64,000 nt of DNA, taken from Thalassospira alkalitolerans (GTDB lineage Bacteria; Pseudomonadota; Alphaproteobacteria; Rhodospirillales; Thalassospiraceae). Below, piece after piece: positions 25,139-33,347 of the stretch (the first letter of the stretch is position 1; every line of letters starts with the position of its first letter). The notes below the pieces were generated by a model, which did no database searches, was not told where the DNA came from, and saw only the letters and a program-made list of their open reading frames with translations. The DNA is taken from assembly GCF_002115745.1 (NCBI RefSeq), contig NZ_JFKB01000005.1, positions 1-64,000 on the forward strand. Reading direction: 5' to 3'. The translations under genes and the position numbers were made by a program.

Positions 25139-25999
25139 ATGTTCATTATCACCGGCGCGAATGGCCAATTGGGCCATGCTATTGTCAAAAAGATTTTGGG
25201 GTTTGTTTCTGCCGATCAGGTGGCGGCAATCTGTCGTGATCCGCAAAAGGCCGCGGATCTGAGCGCATTGGGGGTTGAGGTCAGGCGGGGTGATTTTGAC
25301 AAGCCGGAAAGCTTGTCGCGGGCATTCGAGGGGGCAAGTCAGGTGTTGATCGTGTCGTCAAATGCACGTGCATATGGCGGTGATCCTTTGGTCCAGCATC
25401 AAAATGCAATCGATGCCGCACGGGCGGCTGGCGCGGCGCGGATCGTTTACACCAGCCATATGGCGGCAAGTGCCCATTCGGCGTTTCCACCAATGCATGA
25501 TCACGCGGCGACCGAAAAAATGCTGCAAGATTGCGGAGTGGTTTGGACCGCCTTGCGCCATGGATTTTATGCCAGCAGCGCGATTGCGGTGATAAGGGAT
25601 GCGTTGGAAACCGGCGTGATCGAAACTGCTGCAGATGGCCCGGTTTCATGGGTTGCGCATGATGATCTGGCCGAGGCGGCAGCCATCATTCTAAGCCAGG
25701 CACCAGATAAAAGCGGGCCAACATCGCCGCTTGCCCCGACGCAGTCGTTTGATTTTAAGGGGCTTGCCCGTCTTGCATCGGATTTTTTGGGCAAACCGAT
25801 CCATCACAAGATTATTGCCGATGATGATATGCGGGCAAAGCTGGCCGGGCGCGGCATCCCGGCACATGTCGCCAATATTATACTTGGCCGTGACATTGCC
25901 GCACGCAATGGTGAATTCGCCACCGTTGACCCGACGCTGAAGCAGATATTGGGCCGGTCGCCGATCAGTATGCGTGATCTGATTGCAGAACAGATTTAA
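25139..25999 (+). CDS. NmrA-like NAD(P)-binding oxidoreductase (QorB type)
   Basis: A 286-residue Rossmann-fold protein. The N-terminal glycine motif TGANGQLGHAIVKKIL binds NAD(P), and VRRGDFDKPESLSRAFEGASQVLIVSS follows the pattern of NmrA/QorB proteins (atypical short-chain dehydrogenases that act on quinones or serve as redox sensors). The central region DHAATEKMLQDCGVVWTALRHGFY is also typical. AGGAAAA precedes the ATG. It is divergent from a TetR gene, so expression is probably induced by a small molecule such as a quinone. Confidence 0.83.
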   Translation: MFIITGANGQLGHAIVKKILGFVSADQVAAICRDPQKAADLSALGVEVRRGDFDKPESLSRAFEGASQVLIVSSNARAYGGDPLVQHQNAIDAARAAGAARIVYTSHMAASAHSAFPPMHDHAATEKMLQDCGVVWTALRHGFYASSAIAVIRDALETGVIETAADGPVSWVAHDDLAEAAAIILSQAPDKSGPTSPLAPTQSFDFKGLARLASDFLGKPIHHKIIADDDMRAKLAGRGIPAHVANIILGRDIAARNGEFATVDPTLKQILGRSPISMRDLIAEQI

Positions 26000-26074
26000 T
26001 CGGCGGAGAGGCCAAGCCGGAGTGCGGGAAATTGGCGGAAATCGCGGATGAGAGAAGTGGCAGCTTTCCGCCAA

Positions 26075-26088
26075 TGTAAACGTTTCAA
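26075..26088. promoter_or_regulatory. LacI-family operator
   Basis: TGTAAACGTTTCAA fits the LacI/GalR consensus TGNAANCGNTTNCA at all but one fixed position, with the central CG. It lies 82 bp before the LacI gene start, which points to autoregulation of the whole downstream operon. Confidence 0.7.
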
Positions 26089-26169
26089 ACATTCATAAAA
26101 CGGCAATAAATGCGTTATCAGACTGACTTGTAATTTGCCTATGGTGGGGGCGTTACAGGAGTTTAGTCG

Positions 26170-27237
26170 ATGACGCCCGAGCCATCCCGGCCATCTTTGC
26201 CGTTGCAGCCGTCCCCGCCATCCAAACCCACCATGCGTGATGTTGCGCGCAAGGCGGGGGTGTCGATCGCGACAGTATCGCGGGTGATTAATTTCCCCGG
26301 TGATGTTCCGGCGAAAACCGCCGAGATCGTTAATACGGCGATGCGGTATTTGAATTACCGGCCCAATATCAATGGTCGCCGGTTAAAGATGACCCAGACC
26401 CGCACCGTCGGGGTTTTGGTGCCGACGCTTGCCAACCCGGTATTTGCGACATCGGTGCAGGGCATCGAACAGGAAGCCAATGCCGAGGGGCTGACCGTCC
26501 TTTTGACATCATCAAGTTATGACCCGGATCGTGAAATGGGCGCGGTTTCAGCGCTTTTGAACAATCGGGTGGATGGGTTGATCCTGACGCTGGCCGATGC
26601 CGATAACAATCCGGTGGTGGATTTGTTGCTGGCGGAAAAAATCCCGTTTGTATTGCTGTTTAACCAGCCCGCGCGATCCGATATTGCCGCGATCAGCGTC
26701 GATAACGCGCAATCGGCATTCGACATTACCAATGCGATGATTGCCAAGGGGCACCGGTCGCTTGCGATGGTGGCCGGTCGGTTTGAAAGTTCAGACCGGT
26801 CGCGCCAGCGCTATGACGGGTTTTGCCGCGCCTTGCGCGATGCCGGGATCAAGACGCCGCATCTGGTGCAGGTGGGGTTTGGCGAAACCGACCTTAAGGC
26901 ATATTTACGCGACTTGTTATGCGGGCTGGATGCGGTGACCGGGCTTGTCTGTTCGACAGATATGCTGGCGATTGCCGCGATTGATGCGTGCCGGTCGTAT
27001 GGATTATCGGTACCGGACGATGTTTCGGTTGGCGGTATTGATGGAATTTCGGTGGGTGGGCTGATCACGCCAAAACTGTGTTCGGCAGTTCAACCCACCC
27101 AAGAGATGGGCCGGCAGGCGCTTGCATTCCTGCGCGGTCTGATCAAGGGGCAGGCAAACCCACAGAGTTTGTTGCTGCCTCATCATCTAAGCGACGGGGA
27201 ATCCATTGGATCATTCCGACGCCGTTCATCAACCTGA
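26170..27237 (+). CDS. LacI-family repressor of the phosphodiester-import operon
   Basis: A 355-residue LacI/GalR regulator. After a Pro-rich N-terminal tail comes the helix-turn-helix MRDVARKAGVSIATVSRVIN and the hinge helix; the effector domain follows (VGVLVPTLANPVFATSVQGIEQEA and GIDGISVGGLITP). It heads a same-strand run with the binding-protein gene only 17 bp downstream, so regulator and transporter share a transcript. The operator at 26075-26088 lies upstream. The effector is probably the imported compound or a breakdown product. Confidence 0.87.
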   Translation: MTPEPSRPSLPLQPSPPSKPTMRDVARKAGVSIATVSRVINFPGDVPAKTAEIVNTAMRYLNYRPNINGRRLKMTQTRTVGVLVPTLANPVFATSVQGIEQEANAEGLTVLLTSSSYDPDREMGAVSALLNNRVDGLILTLADADNNPVVDLLLAEKIPFVLLFNQPARSDIAAISVDNAQSAFDITNAMIAKGHRSLAMVAGRFESSDRSRQRYDGFCRALRDAGIKTPHLVQVGFGETDLKAYLRDLLCGLDAVTGLVCSTDMLAIAAIDACRSYGLSVPDDVSVGGIDGISVGGLITPKLCSAVQPTQEMGRQALAFLRGLIKGQANPQSLLLPHHLSDGESIGSFRRRSST

Positions 27238-27254
27238 GTATAGGAAGTTCAAAA

Positions 27255-28259
27255 GTGCGTTTCAAACAACTTGTATTGGGTGCTGCGTTTGCGGTTGTCG
27301 CCGCGCAGCCCGCCTTGGCCGATGATGTTGCGATTTGTTACAACTGCCCGCCGGAATGGGCCGATTGGGGCGGGCAGCTTAAAAACATCGCCCGTGACCT
27401 TAAAATTGAGGTGCCGCAGGATAATAAAAACTCTGGTCAGACGCTGTCACAGCTTTTGGCAGAAAAAGCCAATCCGGTTGCCGATGTTGCCTATTACGGC
27501 GTGTCATTTGGTATCAAAGCCAAACAGGAAGGCGTTGTGGCCAATTACAAACCGGCCAATTTCGATAAAATTCCGACCGGCCTGAAAGATGAAGATGGTG
27601 GATGGTTTGCCATTCATTCCGGCACCATTGGTCTTTTCGTTAATACCGAGGCCCTTGACGGTGCGCCGGTTCCGCAAAGCTGGTCCGATCTTTTGAAACC
27701 GGAATACAAGGGCATGGTTGGTTATCTTGACCCGTCAAGCGCCTTTGTCGGTTATGCCGGTGCGGTGGCGATCAACCGGGCTATGGGCGGTTCGCTTGAC
27801 GATTTCACGCCGGGGATCGAGTTTTTCAAAAAGTTGAAAGCAAACGATCCGATTGTGCCAAAACAGACTGCCTATGCACGTGTTCTGTCGGGTGAAATTC
27901 CGATCCTGCTGGATTACGATTTCAATGCCTATCGTGCGAAATACAAAGACCAGGCCAATGTTGCCTTTGTCATTCCGGCCGAGGGCACGGTTGCGGTTCC
28001 TTATGTCATGAGCTTGGTCAAAAACGGCCCGCATGCCGAAAATGGCAAAAAGGTTCTGGATTACGTGATGTCAGACGAAGGTCAGGCACATTGGGCCAAT
28101 GCGTTCCTGCGCCCGGTCATTGCATCGGCGATGTCGCCCGAAGCATCGGCAAAGTTCCTGCCAGCGGCCGAATATGAACGTTCCAAACCGGTTGATTACG
28201 CCAAAATGGCCGAAGTTCAGGCTGGCTTTAGCGAGCGTTATTTGTCCGAGGTACGTTAA
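27255..28259 (+). CDS. ABC importer binding protein, iron/polyamine/phosphonate type
   Basis: A 334-residue type 2 binding protein. The signal peptide ends near residue 22 (ALA-DDV). Features include CYNCPPEWADWGGQLKNIA, the GTIGLFVNTEAL strand and WSDLLKPEYKGMVGYLDPSSA, as in the family that binds Fe(III), spermidine, 2-aminoethylphosphonate or similar. GTG 27255 has AGGAAG upstream and matches the signal peptide; the longer frame runs into the LacI gene. The partner phosphodiesterase gene suggests a phosphodiester ligand. Confidence 0.84.
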   Translation: MRFKQLVLGAAFAVVAAQPALADDVAICYNCPPEWADWGGQLKNIARDLKIEVPQDNKNSGQTLSQLLAEKANPVADVAYYGVSFGIKAKQEGVVANYKPANFDKIPTGLKDEDGGWFAIHSGTIGLFVNTEALDGAPVPQSWSDLLKPEYKGMVGYLDPSSAFVGYAGAVAINRAMGGSLDDFTPGIEFFKKLKANDPIVPKQTAYARVLSGEIPILLDYDFNAYRAKYKDQANVAFVIPAEGTVAVPYVMSLVKNGPHAENGKKVLDYVMSDEGQAHWANAFLRPVIASAMSPEASAKFLPAAEYERSKPVDYAKMAEVQAGFSERYLSEVR

Positions 28260-29180
28260 GTGTCTTTGATGCAAAATATTAAAGAGGGGCGTTCGCGCCC
28301 TTCTTTCCTTAGCCCCGTATTGGCCCGTGTTTTTGGCCAAGCGACGCCCGGTGCCGGAAGCCCGGCGATCCTGTTGCTTTTGATAACGCCGGGATTGGTG
28401 ATTGTGGCGGCGTTTTTCCTGATCCCGATGGCGCTTGTTGCGATGCGGGTGGCGGATGGGCCGGATGGCTGGGCGACGTATTTCGTGATCCTGACCAATG
28501 GGCGGTATTTCGCCAGTCTGGTCCAGACACTTGTGATGTCGGCCGGGGTGACGTTTTGCGCGCTTGTCCTGTGCGGGATTTGCGGGTTGTTTTTGGTGCG
28601 CAATCGCTTTGCCGGGCGCAATATGATCACCGCGCTTTTGACCTTGCCGTTATCGTTTCCGGGCACGGTTGTTGGCTTTATGGTGATCATGCTGGCAGGC
28701 CGGCAGGGGGCGATTGGCAGCATGACCAATGCGCTTTTTGATGAAAAGCTGGTCTTTGCCTATAACATTTCCGGGCTGTTTATCGGCTATTTGTATTTTT
28801 CAATCCCGCGGGTGATTTTGGCGGTGATGGCATCGGCGCAAAAGCTTGATCCACAGCTTGAAGAAGCCGCAAGGTCACTTGGTGCGCCGACATGGCGGGT
28901 GGTTAAGGATGTGATATTGCCGGGATTAATGCCCGGTTTGATTTCGTCGGGCGCGATTTGTTTTGCGACCGCGATGGGGGCCTTTGGCACCGCCTTTACC
29001 CTTGCGACCGATATCGATGTTTTGCCGATGGTGATTTATACCGAATTTACCCGCAATGCCAATGTGGCGGTGGCCGCATCGCTTAGCATTGCGTTGGGCG
29101 CGATGACATGGGCGTTTTTGGCAAGCGTGCGGTATTTTGCCGGGAATTCCGGTGATGTTGCCGCCCGCGGGGGGGCATGA
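28260..29180 (+). CDS. ABC importer permease, PotB-like
   Basis: A 306-residue permease with about six membrane segments and the EAA loop LEEAARSLGAPTWRVVKDVI followed by LPGLMPG. The GTG start is one base past the stop of the binding-protein gene, and the end overlaps the second permease gene by four bases, giving tight coupling. It belongs to the PotB/PhnU-type permeases that form heterodimers. Confidence 0.86.
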   Translation: MSLMQNIKEGRSRPSFLSPVLARVFGQATPGAGSPAILLLLITPGLVIVAAFFLIPMALVAMRVADGPDGWATYFVILTNGRYFASLVQTLVMSAGVTFCALVLCGICGLFLVRNRFAGRNMITALLTLPLSFPGTVVGFMVIMLAGRQGAIGSMTNALFDEKLVFAYNISGLFIGYLYFSIPRVILAVMASAQKLDPQLEEAARSLGAPTWRVVKDVILPGLMPGLISSGAICFATAMGAFGTAFTLATDIDVLPMVIYTEFTRNANVAVAASLSIALGAMTWAFLASVRYFAGNSGDVAARGGA

Positions 29181-30001
29181 TCATGGGGCGCGATTGGAAA
29201 TTTTATGCCCAGCTTGGCCTGACGATTGTGCTGTGCCTGTTCATCATGATCCCGGTTGTGATGTCGGCACTTGCCGGGGTGACGGTCAATGTGTTCAAGG
29301 GGCTTTCGTCGGGGTTAACCCTGCGCTGGATTTTCGAGGTCTGGGACCTTTATGCCGCCAGCATCGTGCGGTCGCTTGGCATTTCGATAGCCTGCCTTTT
29401 GGTGACATTGGTGGCCGGTGTGCCGCTGGCCTATGTTTTGGTGCGACGGCCCGGCCGGTTGACCCGGTTGTTTGAAGAATTGCTAACCCTTCCTGTTGCC
29501 ATTCCCGGGCTTGCGCTGGCCTTGGCGCTTTTGATTACCTATGGCGGATTTGGCCAGTACCGCATGAGCTGGCTTTTCATCCTGACCGGGCATGTGTTGT
29601 TTACCCTGCCATTTATGGTGCGGTCGGTTGCGGCGGTGATGGCGGCAATGGATATGAAAACCCTTGAAGAAGGGGCGGCAAGCCTTGGGGCAGGGTTCTG
29701 GCGCAGGTTTTTTGGCGTGATTGTGCCCAATGCCAAGCCGGGCATTCTGGCCGGGGCGTTGATGGTGGTGACGTTATCAATTGGCGAATTCAACCTGACC
29801 TGGATGTTGCATACGCCGCTTACCAAAACATTGCCGGTTGGGCTTGCCGATGCCTATGCGTCGATGCGTCTTGAAATCGGCAGTGCCTATACCCTGATTT
29901 TCTTTGTTTTGATTGTGCCGTTGCTGATCGCGATGCAGGCGTTTGCCGATACGGCAAAACGTCCGCCCAAACGCGATGACACGGCGGAGGATACGATATG
30001 A
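29177..30001 (+). CDS. ABC importer permease, PotC-like
   Basis: A 274-residue permease with about six membrane segments and the EAA loop LEEGAASLGAGFWRRFFGVI followed by VPNAKPGI. It pairs with the preceding permease. Both its start (ATGA) and end (ATGA) overlap neighbouring genes. Confidence 0.86.
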   Translation: MIMGRDWKFYAQLGLTIVLCLFIMIPVVMSALAGVTVNVFKGLSSGLTLRWIFEVWDLYAASIVRSLGISIACLLVTLVAGVPLAYVLVRRPGRLTRLFEELLTLPVAIPGLALALALLITYGGFGQYRMSWLFILTGHVLFTLPFMVRSVAAVMAAMDMKTLEEGAASLGAGFWRRFFGVIVPNAKPGILAGALMVVTLSIGEFNLTWMLHTPLTKTLPVGLADAYASMRLEIGSAYTLIFFVLIVPLLIAMQAFADTAKRPPKRDDTAEDTI

Positions 30002-31074
30002 CCACGCAAATCAAATTGCATGATTGTGCAAAAACATTTGCCGATGGCACGCGGGCGTTAGCGCCCTTTGACCTTGAGATCACCGGCGGGGAAACCGTTG
30101 TTTTGCTGGGGCCGTCGGGCTGTGGCAAGACGACGATATTGCGGATGATTGCCGGGCTTGAATTCCCCGATGCCGGGGGCAAGATCACCTTTGATGGTGA
30201 TGATGTTACCCGTCAGTCGATTGAAAAACGCCGGGTTGGCATGGTGTTTCAATCCTATGCGTTGTTTCCCAATATGAGTGTGGCGCAGAACGTTGCCTAT
30301 GGCCTTAAGGTGCATGGGGTGGGGCGCGACGAACGCGATGCCCGTGTCACCGCGATGCTTGAAATGATGCATATTGATATGCTGGCCGACCGGGCGATTG
30401 ATCAGCTTTCGGGCGGGCAGCGCCAGCGCGTGGCCTTGGCGCGCGCGATTGCGGTGCAGCCGCGTGTTTTGTTGCTGGACGAACCGCTAACCGCACTTGA
30501 TGCGAAATTGCGCGTGCGGCTTCGGACCGAGATTAACGGGCTTTTGCGCAAGCTTGGCATTACCGCGGTTTACGTGACCCATGATCAGGAAGAAGCCATG
30601 GCGCTGGGCGATCGGATTGTGGTGATGCAAAAAGGCAAAATCGCCCAGATCGGCACCCCGCGCGAGATTTACCGCAAACCGCAAAGCCCGTTTGTTGCCG
30701 ATTTTGTCGGCGCGGCCAACCGATTGGACGGGCAAATGCATGACGGACGTTTGCATATTGGCGAACGTGTTTTTGATGCGGTGGATGCGTTTGATCCGCG
30801 CCATGGCGATATCATCGATCAAGGCCCGGTCGAGCTTTATTTCCGTGCTGACGGGCTTTCGACCTGTGAAGCCGGGGATGCCGATTTCACCGGCCGGGTC
30901 GAGGCGGTTTCGTATCTGGGCGAACGGTTGCGCCTGACCGTTTCGGGGATTGGCAGCATGCCGGTGATTGTCGATACCCATCCCGATGATGTGATCAGCG
31001 CCGGGACGCCTGTGCATTGCCGGGTTAATGCCGACCGGTTGACGGTTTTCCCCGCTGTTGCGGTCAATTCATAA
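29998..31074 (+). CDS. ABC importer ATPase, PotA-like
   Basis: A 358-residue ATPase with Walker A GPSGCGKTT, signature LSGGQRQRVALARAI, Walker B LLLDEPLTALD and switch VTHDQEEAMALG. The C-terminal TOBE-like domain (about residues 240-358) is typical of the PotA/UgpC/FbpC group and can bind regulators or substrate. It is the fourth transport gene of the LacI-led operon and is followed by the phosphodiesterase gene. Confidence 0.88.
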   Translation: MTTQIKLHDCAKTFADGTRALAPFDLEITGGETVVLLGPSGCGKTTILRMIAGLEFPDAGGKITFDGDDVTRQSIEKRRVGMVFQSYALFPNMSVAQNVAYGLKVHGVGRDERDARVTAMLEMMHIDMLADRAIDQLSGGQRQRVALARAIAVQPRVLLLDEPLTALDAKLRVRLRTEINGLLRKLGITAVYVTHDQEEAMALGDRIVVMQKGKIAQIGTPREIYRKPQSPFVADFVGAANRLDGQMHDGRLHIGERVFDAVDAFDPRHGDIIDQGPVELYFRADGLSTCEAGDADFTGRVEAVSYLGERLRLTVSGIGSMPVIVDTHPDDVISAGTPVHCRVNADRLTVFPAVAVNS

Positions 31075-31094
31075 GAACGAAAGAAACGACAAAG

Positions 31095-31925
31095 ATGCTG
31101 ATTGCACAATTGACCGACCTGCATATCGGGGCAGGCCGCCGCCTTGCCTATCGCAAGGTCGATACCGCTGGCGCGCTTGAAAACGCGGTGGACCATGTTA
31201 TGGCGATGGATCCGCGCCCGGATGTGGTGCTGTTTACCGGTGATATTGGCGACCTTGGCAACCAGCAAGAATATGGGCTGGTGGCGGAAATCCTGACCAA
31301 ATTGACCCTTCCGTATTTCATGGTGCCGGGCAATCATGACCGGCGTGCCCCCTTGCGCACGGCTTTTCCGGATGCGACCCCGGTTAAGGACGGAGCAGCA
31401 TTCGTCAATTATGTTGTCGATGATTACCCGCTGCGGCTGATTGCGCTTGATACCCTTGATGAAGGCAAACCGGGCGGGGTTTTGGGGGCAGATCAGCTTG
31501 ACTGGTTGCGCGGTGTCCTGAGTGACGGGGATGATCGACCCTGCCTGATCTTCATGCATCATCCGCCGATTGTGACCGGCATTGCCCATATGGATGCGCA
31601 GAATTTGGGCGAAGGGGCCGATGAACTGGCGGCGATTGTTGCGCAGCATCGCGACCGTATCCGGGCGATTATATGCGGCCATGTCCATCGCCCGATCCAT
31701 ACGATTTGGGCCGGGGTGCCGTTGATGATCGGCCCATCGGTGGCCCATCAGGTGGCGTTTGATTTGCGCGATGACGGACCATCGGCCTTTGTCATGGAAC
31801 CACCGGCGATGCATTTGCATGTTTGGGATACGCCAAGCCAAAACCTTTTGACGCATCTGGCCTATATCGACCGCTATGACGGACCGCATCCGTTTTTCGG
31901 GGCGGATGGCAAGCTGATTGTTTAA
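31095..31925 (+). CDS. Metallophosphoesterase, GpdQ/CpdA-like phosphodiesterase
   Basis: A 276-residue class III phosphodiesterase with all metal motifs in order: DLHIG, GDIGD, GNHD, MHHPP, GHVHRP. Length and layout match GpdQ, a glycerophosphodiesterase, more than the cAMP-specific CpdA, although the two are hard to separate by eye. It has no signal peptide, so the substrate is split in the cytoplasm after import by the ABC system just upstream (20-bp gap). I infer a pathway that takes up an organic phosphodiester and hydrolyses it for phosphate or alcohol. Confidence 0.83.
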   Translation: MLIAQLTDLHIGAGRRLAYRKVDTAGALENAVDHVMAMDPRPDVVLFTGDIGDLGNQQEYGLVAEILTKLTLPYFMVPGNHDRRAPLRTAFPDATPVKDGAAFVNYVVDDYPLRLIALDTLDEGKPGGVLGADQLDWLRGVLSDGDDRPCLIFMHHPPIVTGIAHMDAQNLGEGADELAAIVAQHRDRIRAIICGHVHRPIHTIWAGVPLMIGPSVAHQVAFDLRDDGPSAFVMEPPAMHLHVWDTPSQNLLTHLAYIDRYDGPHPFFGADGKLIV

Positions 31926-31942
31926 AGCGATTTTGCAAGGTG

Positions 31943-31968
31943 GGCGGGGGTGTTTCCCGCCTGTTTTT
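31943..31968 (+). terminator. Probable terminator of the phosphodiester operon
   Basis: GGCGGG (31943-31948) pairs with CCCGCC (31956-31961) across a 7-base loop, followed by TGTTTTTG. It separates the operon from the convergent ubiH-like gene. Confidence 0.6.
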
Positions 31969-31970
31969 GC

Positions 31971-33161
31971 CTATTTCCCGATGCCGACCTTGATCGCGAG
32001 TTTGCGAAGCGGGCCGATGCGGTTGAGCGTGGACAGGCCGATATAGCGCAAATCGCGCAGTGTTTTGGGTTCGAACATGGAGGCGCGGTTGAGCAGATCA
32101 ATGCCGCCAACGCGAGCCAAGGTTTTTGGAAGCTGGCGGCGTTCATAGGATTTCAGCAGGCTGGTCGCGCCGATATCCTCGCCCTTATGTTTGGCTTTGG
32201 CGATCAGGGTGGCGAGGGTTTCGATGTCATGCAGGCTCATATTCAGCCCCTGCGCGCCGATTGGCGGAACGACATGGGCGGCTTCGGCGACAAGCGCAAG
32301 CCGGGCCGAAATCAGGCGTGACGGGACTTGTGAAATCATCGGCCAGACTGCACGCGGGCTGGCGACGGTCAGCGGGCCAAACAGGTTCATGGTCTCGTGG
32401 GTGATTTCAGCGGATAAGGTTTCATCATCCATGGCGTTGAGATGCTGCGCGCGGTCCGCCGGGGTCATCCAGACGACGGATGAGCAGGGTTTTCCATCAA
32501 GATCAGGCATCGGTACAAGGGTGAGTGGCCCGCCGGTACGATGGATTTCGGTCGAGATATTGTCGTGGGATTTATCGTGGGTGACGACAAAGACAATCGC
32601 ACTTTGATCATAGGCCCAGCGGCGATGTTTGATCCCGGCGAATTCACGTAGCGATGAATTGCGACCATCGGCGGCAATCACCAGTTTGGCGCGCACGGTT
32701 TGACCATCGGATAATGTGACTTCGCCATAGCGCGAGGTGGCTTTAAAACCGGTAACGGTGGTGGCGAAACGAAAATCGACATTTGACAGGGTGGCGAGCT
32801 TTGCCATCAAAGTCACGCGGGCGGCCTTGTTTGAGACATTCCAGCCAAAGAAACCCTGCTTGGTTTCGGAACCATCAAAATCGGCGGTTTCGCGGGGCGT
32901 GCGTTCTGTGCCACCGGCATCGACGATGCGCATGACGCGAAGTTCCGCCCCGGTCGGTTTGATCGCGCCCCAGACACCGGCTTTTTTAAGGGTTTCGATG
33001 CCCGGCTCCAGAAAGGCGGTGGTGCGCAAATCGCTGCCTTCGCCGATGTCAGCCGGGGCGGGATCGACAATCATGATTTTATGGCCATCGGCGGCAAGCC
33101 GGGCCGCCGCACTCATACCGGCAATGCCGCCGCCAGCAATCAGAATATCGGTTTCGATCAT
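31971..33161 (-). CDS. UbiH/UbiF/Coq6-family FAD hydroxylase
   Basis: A 396-residue flavoprotein monooxygenase. The N-terminal GGGIAGMSAAARLA motif binds the ADP part of FAD, and VIAADGRNSSLRE and LALVAEAAHVVPPIGAQGLNMSLHDIETLA are the DG and GD-type motifs of this family; the latter has AEAAH where most members have GDAAH. These enzymes hydroxylate the ubiquinone ring. The gene is alone, with a start at GGGIAG-proximal ATG 33161. Confidence 0.85.
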   Translation of the reverse strand: MIETDILIAGGGIAGMSAAARLAADGHKIMIVDPAPADIGEGSDLRTTAFLEPGIETLKKAGVWGAIKPTGAELRVMRIVDAGGTERTPRETADFDGSETKQGFFGWNVSNKAARVTLMAKLATLSNVDFRFATTVTGFKATSRYGEVTLSDGQTVRAKLVIAADGRNSSLREFAGIKHRRWAYDQSAIVFVVTHDKSHDNISTEIHRTGGPLTLVPMPDLDGKPCSSVVWMTPADRAQHLNAMDDETLSAEITHETMNLFGPLTVASPRAVWPMISQVPSRLISARLALVAEAAHVVPPIGAQGLNMSLHDIETLATLIAKAKHKGEDIGATSLLKSYERRQLPKTLARVGGIDLLNRASMFEPKTLRDLRYIGLSTLNRIGPLRKLAIKVGIGK

Positions 33162-33274
33162 GGTTTTATTCCTGCTTCAGATGCGGATGCAGTGTCGCAT
33201 ATTGGTGATTGTGCGGCAATGTGCCCCGGTACGCGATTATACGCAATGGCTTTGGCAAGGGATTGATATGGGGC

Positions 33275-33311
33275 AAAGAAAACGGCGGATCGTAAAACTG
33301 ATCCGCCGTTT
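33275..33311 (-). terminator. Terminator of the giant secreted-protein gene
   Basis: AAACGGCGGATC (33280-33291) and GATCCGCCGTTT (33300-33311) pair perfectly around an 8-base loop; on the reverse strand the stem is followed by TCTTTG. Confidence 0.75.
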
Positions 33312-33347
33312 GATTATTTCCCCGATTGTGCGGTTACAGGTCCGACG

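Noticed and set aside
30837-31889. 350-codon reverse frame opposite the ATPase and phosphodiesterase genes
   Set aside because: It spans two genes with complete catalytic motifs on the other strand and has no ribosome site or recognisable domain.
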